The notes under the pieces are model-generated. The model made no database searches, was not told the origin of the DNA, and saw only the letters and a program-made list of their open reading frames with translations. 64,000 bases of DNA from Pseudomonas maumuensis (lineage in GTDB: Bacteria; Pseudomonadota; Gammaproteobacteria; Pseudomonadales; Pseudomonadaceae), in the NCBI RefSeq assembly GCF_019139675.1, contig NZ_CP077077.1, positions 1,736,001 through 1,800,000 on the forward strand, read 5' to 3'. The translations under genes were made by a program, and so were the position numbers. Below are positions 26,853 through 34,329 of this stretch, in pieces; the first letter of the stretch is position 1, and every line of letters starts with the position of its first letter.

Positions 26853-26897
26853 CCTGCTGTTACTGTCTGGCTTTCTAAGCTGGGCAGGGATGTGCCG

Positions 26898-28088
26898 ATG
26901 GAGCGGGTGACGGTGATCGGAGGCGGCGTGGTCGGGCTGGCCACGGCCTATGCACTGGTGCGCGAAGGCTGGCAGGTCGACCTGGTCGAGGCCCGCGACA
27001 GCCTGGCCAGCGCGACCAGCTTCGCCAATGGTGGGCAGTTGTCATATCGCTACGTGGCACCGCTGGCCGATGCCGGGGTGCCATGGCAAGCGCTGGGCTG
27101 GCTGTTACGCGGCGATTCGCCGCTACGTCTGCGGCTACGTTTGGACACCGCGCAGTGGCGCTGGCTGGCGGCCTTCGTCATGGCCTGCCGTACCCGGGTC
27201 AATCGCCGCAATGCCGCCCAGTTGCTGGATCTGGCCTTGCGCAGCCAGGCCGTTCTCGCCCGCTGGCGTGAAGAGGACGGCCTCGATGGCTTCGCCTGGC
27301 GACGCAATGGCAAGCTGGTCGCGTTTCGCACCCAGCGCGCCTTCAAGCACGGTCGCCAACAGCTGCTGGATCCCGACACGCAACAGATCCTCGATGCCGC
27401 CGATCTGCGCGGACTCGACCCGGCGCTTGCCGAAGCCCCTTTCGTGGGCGGTGTGTTCACTCCAGACGAGGAAGTCGGCGACTGTCACCGCTTCTGCCTG
27501 CGCCTGGCCGAGCGCCTGCAGGCCTCAGGGCAGTGCCGGTTGCTGTTGGGGCGGCCGGTGACCCGGCTGATAGCGCGCGATGATCGTGTGGCCGCGCTGG
27601 AGCTGGGCGGTGAACAGCTGGAGGTGCAGCGCCTGGTGCTCAGCGCCGGGCACCGTAGCGCCGGTTTGGCTTTGCCAGGCTTGCAGCTGCCGGTCTATCC
27701 ACTGAAGGGCTACAGCCTGACCGCGCCGGTTGGGGCCACGCACCGCGCCCCCGAGGTGAGCATCACCGACTACGAACGCAAGATTGTCTATGCCCGATTG
27801 GACGATCAACTGCGGGTGGCGGCGATGGTGGACATCGTCGGTTATGACGAGGCGGTGGATGCCGGCAGGCTCGCGAGCATGCGCCGGCTGGCGCGCGAGA
27901 CCCTGCCGCAGGCCGCTGATTACGGGCAGGCGGTGGATTGGGCGGGGATGCGGCCGGCGACGCCGACCGGGGTGCCGATCATCGAGGCCACGCGGTATCG
28001 CAACCTGTGGCTGAACCTGGGGCATGGCGCGCTGGGGTTCACCTTGGCGTGTGGCAGTGGCGAGCGGCTGGCGAGGCTGTTGCGCTGA
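26898..28088 (+). CDS. D-amino-acid dehydrogenase-like FAD oxidoreductase (DadA family)
   Basis: 396-residue DAO-family flavoprotein. The N-terminal dinucleotide-binding fingerprint VTVIGGGVVGLATAYALVREGW is followed by EAR at the end of the second strand and the DadA-type segment TSFANGGQLSYRYVAP. The C-terminal part has WAGMRPATPTGVPIIEATRYRNLWLNLGHGALGFTLACGSG, the usual FAD-closing motif. It should oxidise D-amino acids or related secondary amines and feed the respiratory chain. ATG 26898 is preferred because AGGGA lies 7 bases upstream; a GTG at 26892 is too close. Convergent with the racemase gene across a REP pair. Confidence 0.88.
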   Translation: MERVTVIGGGVVGLATAYALVREGWQVDLVEARDSLASATSFANGGQLSYRYVAPLADAGVPWQALGWLLRGDSPLRLRLRLDTAQWRWLAAFVMACRTRVNRRNAAQLLDLALRSQAVLARWREEDGLDGFAWRRNGKLVAFRTQRAFKHGRQQLLDPDTQQILDAADLRGLDPALAEAPFVGGVFTPDEEVGDCHRFCLRLAERLQASGQCRLLLGRPVTRLIARDDRVAALELGGEQLEVQRLVLSAGHRSAGLALPGLQLPVYPLKGYSLTAPVGATHRAPEVSITDYERKIVYARLDDQLRVAAMVDIVGYDEAVDAGRLASMRRLARETLPQAADYGQAVDWAGMRPATPTGVPIIEATRYRNLWLNLGHGALGFTLACGSGERLARLLR

Positions 28089-28098
28089 CGAAGCTGAC

Positions 28099-28171
28099 CC
28101 TATCGCCGGCAAGCCGCCTCCCACAGGAAACTGCAGGCCCTTGTGGGAGCCGGCTTGCCGGCGATAGGGCC
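28099..28171. repeat. Inverted REP pair
   Basis: CCTATCGCCGGCAAGCCGCCTCCCACAGG (28099-28127) faces TTGTGGGAGCCGGCTTGCCGGCGATAGGG (28141-28169), between two convergent genes. It would form a long hairpin in either transcript. Confidence 0.9.
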
Positions 28172-28190
28172 TGAGCAGGCGCCGAGTCTG

Positions 28191-28919
28191 TCAGCGCCCG
28201 AAGCGCATCGGCCAGCCCACCACCTTCTTCGCCCTCGGCGTGGCATAGGTACGTACCTTGGAGGTGCTCAGCCCCATCCGCACCAGCGATTCAGCGATTG
28301 TCACCGCCGCGCTCACGCCGTCCACCACCGGCACCCCGGTGCGCTGGCGAATCTGCTCGTCGAGCCCGGCCATGCCACCGCATCCCAGGCAGATCACCTC
28401 GGCCTTGTCCTCGCGCACGGCGCGCTCGGCCTGCTCGACGATGGCCTCCACCGCACGCCGTGGATCGGCCTCCAGCTCCAGCACCGCCAGGCCGCTGGCG
28501 CGCACTGAGGCGCAGCGCTCGTATAGCCCGGACAGTTTCAGGCGGTCCTCGATCAGCGGCACGGTGCGGTCCAGCGTGGTCACCACCGAGTAGGCGTGGC
28601 CCAGGTACATGGCGGTGCTGGCGGCGGCATCGGTGATGTCCACCACCGGCACCTCCAGCAGCTCCTGCAGGCCCTCTCGGCCATGCTCGCCGTAGCCGGC
28701 CTGGATCACTGCATCGAAGGGCTGGTCGTAGGCCAGCACCCGGTCCATCACCGCGATGGCGGCCAGGTAGCTTTCGAAATTGCCTTCCACCGACTCGGCG
28801 CCGAACCACGGAGTCAGGCCGACGATCTCGGTGCCGGGGGCGGCCACGCTGCGCGCCTGCTCGGCAATGGCTTCGGTGATGGCGGCGGTGGTGTTGACGT
28901 TGGCGATCAGAATACGCAT
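28191..28919 (-). CDS. Asp/Glu/hydantoin racemase family protein with one catalytic cysteine missing
   Basis: 242-residue member of the Asp/Glu racemase superfamily, HyuE/allantoin racemase branch (ILIANVNTTAAITEAIAEQA, ending with PVVDGVSAAVTIAESL). Racemases of this family normally carry two catalytic cysteines. The second is present (ICLGCGGMAGLD), but the first motif, usually ACFxDPG, reads AGYGEHG here, so it has Gly where Cys is expected. GGAG precedes the ATG at 28919; a longer frame to 28967 has no ribosome site. It lies 17 bases downstream of the NCS1 permease gene, on the same strand, so probably in one operon. Confidence 0.82.
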   Translation of the reverse strand: MRILIANVNTTAAITEAIAEQARSVAAPGTEIVGLTPWFGAESVEGNFESYLAAIAVMDRVLAYDQPFDAVIQAGYGEHGREGLQELLEVPVVDITDAAASTAMYLGHAYSVVTTLDRTVPLIEDRLKLSGLYERCASVRASGLAVLELEADPRRAVEAIVEQAERAVREDKAEVICLGCGGMAGLDEQIRQRTGVPVVDGVSAAVTIAESLVRMGLSTSKVRTYATPRAKKVVGWPMRFGR

Positions 28920-28936
28920 GACGGATCTCCCTGAAT

Positions 28937-30472
28937 TCAGTGGCTGCTGTGGTCGACGGCGATGCATTCACCGCTGACGTCGTGGTACTGGACATGGCGC
29001 GGCGCGATCAGCAGGTACACGGCGGCGGCGATCCCGGCACCGATCAGCCACGAGAACGGCGCGACGCTGTGGAAGTTGGGTACCAGGGCCAGGACGATGG
29101 CCAGCAGCGCGGCGGGGATGAATGCCGCCACGGCGCGCAGGTTGATGCCCTTGGTGTAGTGGTAGGCGCCGGCGGGGTTCTCGCTGTACAGCTCGGGCAC
29201 GTTGATGCGGCCCCTGCGCAGCAGCCAGTAGTCGGCCATGATCACCCCGTACAGCGGACCGAGCAGGGCGCCGAGGCCGGAGAGGAAGTACACGATCACC
29301 AGCGGGCTGTTGTACAGGTTCCACGGCAGGATCAGCACCGCCAGGGTGGCGCTGATCAGCCCGGCGCGGCGGAAGTTCAGGTGTCGCGGCGCCAGGTTGC
29401 TGAGCACGAAGGCCGGGGCAACGAAGTTGGCCATGATGTTCACCGCCACGGTGACGATCAGGAAGGCCAGGCAACCGAGCACCAGGAACGCGGTGTTGGG
29501 GATGCTGGCGACGATCTGCGTCGGGCTGTCGATGATCTGGCCGTTGATCTGGAACTGCGCGCCGCACAGCACCACGGTGATCGCCGCGAACACCAGGATG
29601 TTCACCGGCAGGCCCCAGAAGTTGCCGACGCGGATGGTCTTGCGGCATGGCGAGCTGCGGGCGAAGTCGCAGAAGTTCAGCACCAGGGTGCCGTAGATCG
29701 CCAGCCACAGCGCGCCGCCGGCAAAGATGTTGCGCCACATCTCGTAGCCGCTCAGGGGCTCGGCCACCGACCAGGCAATACGCGCATCGGCCTTGAAGTA
29801 CATGAACACGGCGAGGCTGGCCACGGTGAGCAGGATCACCGGCCCGGCGAACGCCTCGTAGCGGCGCACCATTTCCATGCCGTAGGCGAGGATCACCAGC
29901 TGCACCAGCCAGATAGCCACGAAGCACACCCAGCCCAGGCTCGACAGGCCGAGGATGCTGTCGTGATCGAAGGCCGCCACCTGCGGCCACACCGCGGTCA
30001 GCAGCACGCGCAGCACCACCGAGGCCAGGTAGGTCTGGATGCCGAACCAGGCGATGGCGATCACCGCGCGGATCAACGCCGGGATCTGCGCGCCGTGGAT
30101 GCCGAAAGCGATACGGCTGATCACGGGGAACGGCACGCCGGTCTTCTGCCCCATGTAGCCGGACAGGTTCATGAAGAAGTACACCAGCGCCGCGCCGATC
30201 GCCAGCGACAGCAGGATCTGCCAGCCGCCCAGGCCGAGGGCGAACAGCCCCATGGCGAACGAGTAGTTGGCGATGTTATGCACATCGTTGGTCCACAGCG
30301 CGAAGATGCTGTAGCCGCCCCAGCGACGGCCCGCGAGTTTGGTCGGGGCGAGGTCGCGGTTGTGCAGGCGTGGGCTCAGTTCGAGGTTGGCCGGGTGGCC
30401 TTCCAGCGTGGTGGTCGAGGGGTGGGTGCTGGCAACGGAAAGTTCAGGGGCAAGGGGGAGACTGCTACTCAT
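28937..30472 (-). CDS. NCS1-family nucleobase/hydantoin/cytosine permease
   Basis: 511-residue membrane carrier of the nucleobase:cation symporter-1 family, about 12 membrane segments. Family features: NRDLAPTKLAGRRWGGYSIFALWTNDVHN at the N-terminus, the FPVISRIAFGIHGAQIPALIRA segment of transmembrane 3, and GPLYGVIMADYWLLRRG near the end. Likely substrate is a hydantoin, allantoin or pyrimidine, inferred from the racemase-like gene behind it. The start is ATG 30472 with AGGAG 8 bases upstream; the frame extends 60 codons further without family similarity. Confidence 0.9.
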   Translation of the reverse strand: MSSSLPLAPELSVASTHPSTTTLEGHPANLELSPRLHNRDLAPTKLAGRRWGGYSIFALWTNDVHNIANYSFAMGLFALGLGGWQILLSLAIGAALVYFFMNLSGYMGQKTGVPFPVISRIAFGIHGAQIPALIRAVIAIAWFGIQTYLASVVLRVLLTAVWPQVAAFDHDSILGLSSLGWVCFVAIWLVQLVILAYGMEMVRRYEAFAGPVILLTVASLAVFMYFKADARIAWSVAEPLSGYEMWRNIFAGGALWLAIYGTLVLNFCDFARSSPCRKTIRVGNFWGLPVNILVFAAITVVLCGAQFQINGQIIDSPTQIVASIPNTAFLVLGCLAFLIVTVAVNIMANFVAPAFVLSNLAPRHLNFRRAGLISATLAVLILPWNLYNSPLVIVYFLSGLGALLGPLYGVIMADYWLLRRGRINVPELYSENPAGAYHYTKGINLRAVAAFIPAALLAIVLALVPNFHSVAPFSWLIGAGIAAAVYLLIAPRHVQYHDVSGECIAVDHSSH

Positions 30473-30627
30473 TCCGGCGGCTCCTGATGCGCGTGACTGC
30501 GATGAGCGGGCGCTGGCGCACGGGCTCGCCATCTCGTCGGTGCAGGCGTTGGCATCACTGGGTTCTGGGCGCAACGGTCGCCGGTGGGCGACGCTGCGGG
30601 TTCTTGTGTATTTATGTTTTGTTGAAT

Positions 30628-30637
30628 TTGTATACAA
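30628..30637. promoter_or_regulatory. TTGTATACAA palindrome upstream of the permease operon
   Basis: A 12-base perfect palindrome TTTGTATACAAA (30627-30638) in the AT-rich 484-base gap between the permease and the Lrp-type gene. The TTGT-N2-ACAA form is typical of GntR-family (FadR-like) operators. A second, similar site is at 30889-30898. Apart from these and an inverted repeat TTTTTG-CACA-CAAAAA near 30853-30868, I see nothing else in the gap. Confidence 0.4.
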
Positions 30638-30888
30638 AACACGAACACACAAAAGCCAGTTCCATGCCAGTGGAAATCCAACGTTCAGGTTGCCACTGTT
30701 TTGAATCTATCTTATTGAATGATAAGTGAATGAAATTAGTGGAATATAACTTGACCAAATGAACAGTTTTTAATTTTTGGATGTACTGATAGTTGATTGA
30801 GTGGTCAGAATTTAATAAACGGAATGTGTAACTTTATGGGGCGCCACTCTGGTTTTTGCACACAAAAATGGCACTTATGGTGACATTA

Positions 30889-30898
30889 TTGTGTACAA
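30889..30898. promoter_or_regulatory. TTGTGTACAA site upstream of the permease operon
   Basis: Second TTGT-N2-ACAA site, about 260 bases from the first, near the 3' end of the Lrp-type gene. It may be part of the same control region. No GntR-type gene is present in the window. Confidence 0.3.
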
Positions 30899-30956
30899 GT
30901 GCCGGGTCGTTGCCGGCCTCGTCCCGCGACAGGGCCGGTAGCAGCGACGCACAGCC

Positions 30957-31394
30957 CTATTCCATCGGTGGCAAGCGCCGTTTCACCGGGGTCTTCTTGA
31001 TGATCGCCGTGTTGGTCTCGGCCAGCACGTTCAGGCGGTCGAGGAGGGTGTCCAACTGTTCCATCGAGCGCACATGCAGGCGAGCGATGAAGCAGTCCTC
31101 GCCGGTGACCTTGTCGCACTCGGTGAACTCGGGGATGGCGACGATCTGCCGTTCCACCTCCTGCAACTGCCCCGGCAGCGGGCGAATGCGCACGATGGCC
31201 TGCAACTGGTAGCCGAAACTGCGTGGGTCCACTTCCACCGTATAGCCGCGCAGCACGCCGCGCTCCTCCAGACGGCGCAGGCGCTCGCTGACACTGGGCG
31301 CCGACAGTCCGCTGATCTGCGCCAGGGCCTTGAGCGAACGGCGCGAGTCCTCCATCAGCGCATTGATCAACAACTGGTCGATGGTATCGGTCAT
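30957..31394 (-). CDS. Lrp/AsnC family transcriptional regulator
   Basis: 145-residue regulator with an N-terminal helix-turn-helix (RRSLKALAQISGLSAPSVSERLRRLEERGVL) and a C-terminal RAM/AsnC ligand domain (GQLQEVERQIVAIPEFTECDKVTGEDCFIARLHV). Members sense amino acids. ATG 31394 is preferred, with GAGG 5 bases upstream; a GTG immediately before it is possible. Divergent from the EamA exporter across 133 bases, which makes that exporter its most likely target, and possibly the permease operon as well. Confidence 0.93.
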   Translation of the reverse strand: MTDTIDQLLINALMEDSRRSLKALAQISGLSAPSVSERLRRLEERGVLRGYTVEVDPRSFGYQLQAIVRIRPLPGQLQEVERQIVAIPEFTECDKVTGEDCFIARLHVRSMEQLDTLLDRLNVLAETNTAIIKKTPVKRRLPPME

Positions 31395-31527
31395 CACAAC
31401 CTCGTTAGGTGGTTTTCAGGATTTGCCTTGATAGTAAAGGCATGATTACCGATCTGCCTTGGTTATCAACTGGAGGGGCACCCTCGACCCTCCGCATACT
31501 GTGCCCATCGTCGACAGGAGGTGTGAG

Positions 31528-32427
31528 ATGGACAATTCGCTACGCCGTGGTGCGCTGGAAATGATCGCCGCCATGCTTATTTCCGGGACCATCGGCTGGT
31601 TCGTGCTGGTGTCCGGGCAGCCGGTGCTGGAGGTGGTGTTCTGGCGCTGCGTGTTTGGCGCCGGCACTTTGCTGCTGATCTGCGCGGCCATGGGCTTTCT
31701 CAAGCCGGGCGTGCTGACCCGCGCCACCTTCCTGCTAGCGGTGGTCAGCGGGGTGGCGATCGTCGGTAACTGGGTATTGCTGTTCGCCTCCTATTCGCGG
31801 GCGTCGATTGCCATCGGCACCGCGGTGTACAACGTCCAGCCGTTCATGCTGGTGGGGCTGGCGGCGCTGTTCCTGGGCGAGAAGATCACCCTGGCCAAGC
31901 TGACCTGGCTGAGCGTGGCGTTCCTCGGCATGCTGGCCATTGTCAGCGCTCATGGCGCGGGGCAGTCCAGTGGTGGTGAATATCTGCAGGGTATCGCCTT
32001 GGCGCTGGGCGCGGCCTTCCTGTATGCCGTGGCGGCGCTGATCATCAAGCGCCTGACCGGCACGCCGCCGCATCTGATCGCCTTGATCCAGGTGAGCACT
32101 GGCGTCTTGCTGCTGGCGCCCTGGGTGAAGCTGGGCGGGCTGCCGGGCGAACTGCCGGCGCTCGGCAGCCTGGTCACGCTGGGCATCGTGCACACGGGGT
32201 TGATGTACGTGCTGCTGTACAGCGCCATCCAGCGCTTGCCCACGGCGTTGACCGGGGCGTTGTCGTTCATCTACCCGATCGCCGCGATCCTGGTCGACTG
32301 GCTGGCCTTCGACCATCGCCTGGCAGCGGTGCAGTGGCTGGGGGTGGGGCTGATCCTGTTGGCGGCGGCTGGCATGCAGCAGGGATGGTGGTTCCGTCCT
32401 GCCGCCAAGCCCGCACAGCAACGCTGA
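31528..32427 (+). CDS. EamA/DMT-superfamily transporter
   Basis: 299-residue drug/metabolite transporter with ten predicted membrane helices in two EamA repeats (first: AAMLISGTIGWFVLVSGQPV; second: GIALALGAAFLYAVAALIIKRL). Exporters of this type often release amino acids or their analogues, which fits a divergent Lrp-type gene. The start is decided by CAGGAGG 8 bases before ATG 31528; the frame extends 23 codons further upstream into the promoter region. Confidence 0.9.
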   Translation: MDNSLRRGALEMIAAMLISGTIGWFVLVSGQPVLEVVFWRCVFGAGTLLLICAAMGFLKPGVLTRATFLLAVVSGVAIVGNWVLLFASYSRASIAIGTAVYNVQPFMLVGLAALFLGEKITLAKLTWLSVAFLGMLAIVSAHGAGQSSGGEYLQGIALALGAAFLYAVAALIIKRLTGTPPHLIALIQVSTGVLLLAPWVKLGGLPGELPALGSLVTLGIVHTGLMYVLLYSAIQRLPTALTGALSFIYPIAAILVDWLAFDHRLAAVQWLGVGLILLAAAGMQQGWWFRPAAKPAQQR

Positions 32428-32578
32428 ACGCCCCAGGCGAGGGGTAATCCTACAATCGGAAACGAATCAGCCTGACGTGGTTCAGATGATGGCTTATTGA
32501 TAGCGTTCCGCTGCTCTTGTACCCTGCGCAGCCGTTTCGCAGTGATGCGATCAGTTTTCAAGTGATGGACCACCACGT

Positions 32579-34273
32579 ATGCCCCTCGTTTTTCGCGCCC
32601 TGGCTGTCAGCCTGGCGCTGCTGCCGCTGTTGAGCAGTGCAGCTCCGTTCCAGTCGCCCGGCGACCGTGATCTGATTCGTGACCGTCAGGAAAACCTGCT
32701 GCAAGAGCAGCGCAGACGTCTAGAAGAGCTGCAGCAGTTGCCTGGCAAACAGGCTGCGCCGGCGCCTGTCGCCCCCACCGAGCAAGGGCGTTGTTTCCCG
32801 ATTCGCCGTGTCGACCTGCAAGGCGAGACCCTGCTTGACGTGCGCCAACGCCGGGCACTGCTTGAAGGCTATGAAGGGCAGTGCCTGCAGGTTGGTCAGC
32901 TCAACGGCTTGTTGAAACGCATCACTGACCATTACCTGGACCGTGGCTACCTGACCACCCGCGCGTACCTGCCTCAGCAGGACCTGGGCTCCGGCGTGCT
33001 GCAGATCAGCATCGTCGAGGGCCGCCTGGAAGGGCTGGACGGTTCTACCCTGGCCAGCCCTCGGGAGATGGCCATGGCCTTCCCCGGTAACACCGGTCAG
33101 GTGCTCAACCTGCGCGACATGGAACAGATGGTCGACCAGCTCGGCCGCCTGCCCTCGCGCCAGGTCGAGGTGGAACTGGTGCCCGGCCAGGAGGTCGGCG
33201 GCAGTCGCGTGCAGCTCAAGGGCCAGCGTGACAAGCCCTGGCGGGTCTCGGCCAGCCGTCACAACAACGGCGATGCCAGCAGTGGCGAGCAGCAGATGAA
33301 CCTAGGCCTGGAATGGGACAGCCCGCTGGGCCTGGCCGATCAGTTGAGCCTGCGCGGCGGGCGCGACGTGGTCAGCGACCACTGGCGCCACTCCGACAGC
33401 CATGGCCTGAACTACAGCCTGCCGTGGGGCTGGTGGACCTTCAACTACAGCTACAACCACAACTACTACCGCACCCGCGATACCTCCAGCGGTTTCCCCT
33501 TCAAGCTCGACGGCGACAACAGCGTGCATCAGTTCCAGGCTGAACGGGTGCTCCACCGCGACAGCCTGAGCAAGACCGCGGTCAATGCCGGCGTCAGCCA
33601 CCTGCGCACGCGCAACTACCTTGACGACACCCTGATCGGCGTTTCCAGCCCCCGTATCACCGAGCGCCAGCTGGGCGTCAACCACGGCCGTCGCATCGGC
33701 AATGCCTTCGTCAACCTCGATGCCGGCTGGCAGCAGGGTATCGGCGCGCTCGACGCCCAGGGCGCGGGCGACCCTCACGGTAGCGAATCCGTGGCGCGCT
33801 ACAACAAGTACACCCTCACCCTGAGCTACCTGCAGCCGTTCCAGCTGTGGGGCGAGCAGTTCACTTTCGACAGCCTGGCCACCGGCCAGCGCAGCGAGGA
33901 TGCCCTCTACAGCGGCCAGCGCATCAGCGTCGGCGGGCTGACCTCGGTGCGCGGCTTCAAGGAGCAGACCCTCACTGGCGACAGCGGCGGCTACTGGCGC
34001 AACCAGTTGCGCTGGCGCCGACCGGTGACCTGGGCGCCGCTGCAGCCCTGGCTGCGCGAATACGGCATGGCGTTCGCCTACGACGCGGGGGTGATCAAGG
34101 GCCAGCACGGTAACGGCCAGGACCATGGCCGCCTGAGCGGCAATGCCCTGGAGTTCAACGTGCGCGGCCAGTACTTCGCCGCCAGCGCGACCTTCGCCCG
34201 CTCGCTGGAGCGCCCCGAGGTCATAACCCGCCGCGAACACCCGATCTATTTCCGCGTCGACGCGTTCTTCTGA
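32579..34273 (+). CDS. Two-partner secretion outer-membrane transporter (TpsB, ShlB/FhaC/HecB family)
   Basis: 564-residue Omp85-type pore that secretes the exoprotein encoded just downstream. Signal peptide (VFRALAVSLALLPLLSSAAP), a Gln/Arg/Glu-rich plug helix (about 35-60), two POTRA domains (FPIRRVDLQGETLLDVRQ ... EGRLEGL, about 75-210) and a C-terminal 16-strand barrel with the L6 motif VRGFKEQTLTGDSG near residue 460. It ends in a terminal Phe (VDAFF), as outer-membrane barrels do. The partner tpsA starts 56 bases later. The 151-base gap upstream shows no obvious promoter. Confidence 0.96.
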   Translation: MPLVFRALAVSLALLPLLSSAAPFQSPGDRDLIRDRQENLLQEQRRRLEELQQLPGKQAAPAPVAPTEQGRCFPIRRVDLQGETLLDVRQRRALLEGYEGQCLQVGQLNGLLKRITDHYLDRGYLTTRAYLPQQDLGSGVLQISIVEGRLEGLDGSTLASPREMAMAFPGNTGQVLNLRDMEQMVDQLGRLPSRQVEVELVPGQEVGGSRVQLKGQRDKPWRVSASRHNNGDASSGEQQMNLGLEWDSPLGLADQLSLRGGRDVVSDHWRHSDSHGLNYSLPWGWWTFNYSYNHNYYRTRDTSSGFPFKLDGDNSVHQFQAERVLHRDSLSKTAVNAGVSHLRTRNYLDDTLIGVSSPRITERQLGVNHGRRIGNAFVNLDAGWQQGIGALDAQGAGDPHGSESVARYNKYTLTLSYLQPFQLWGEQFTFDSLATGQRSEDALYSGQRISVGGLTSVRGFKEQTLTGDSGGYWRNQLRWRRPVTWAPLQPWLREYGMAFAYDAGVIKGQHGNGQDHGRLSGNALEFNVRGQYFAASATFARSLERPEVITRREHPIYFRVDAFF

Positions 34274-34329
34274 GCCCCGACCCACCTTTTGCCCGTGACA
34301 CCGCTGCCCGCGCCTGGAGTTCGTTCGAC

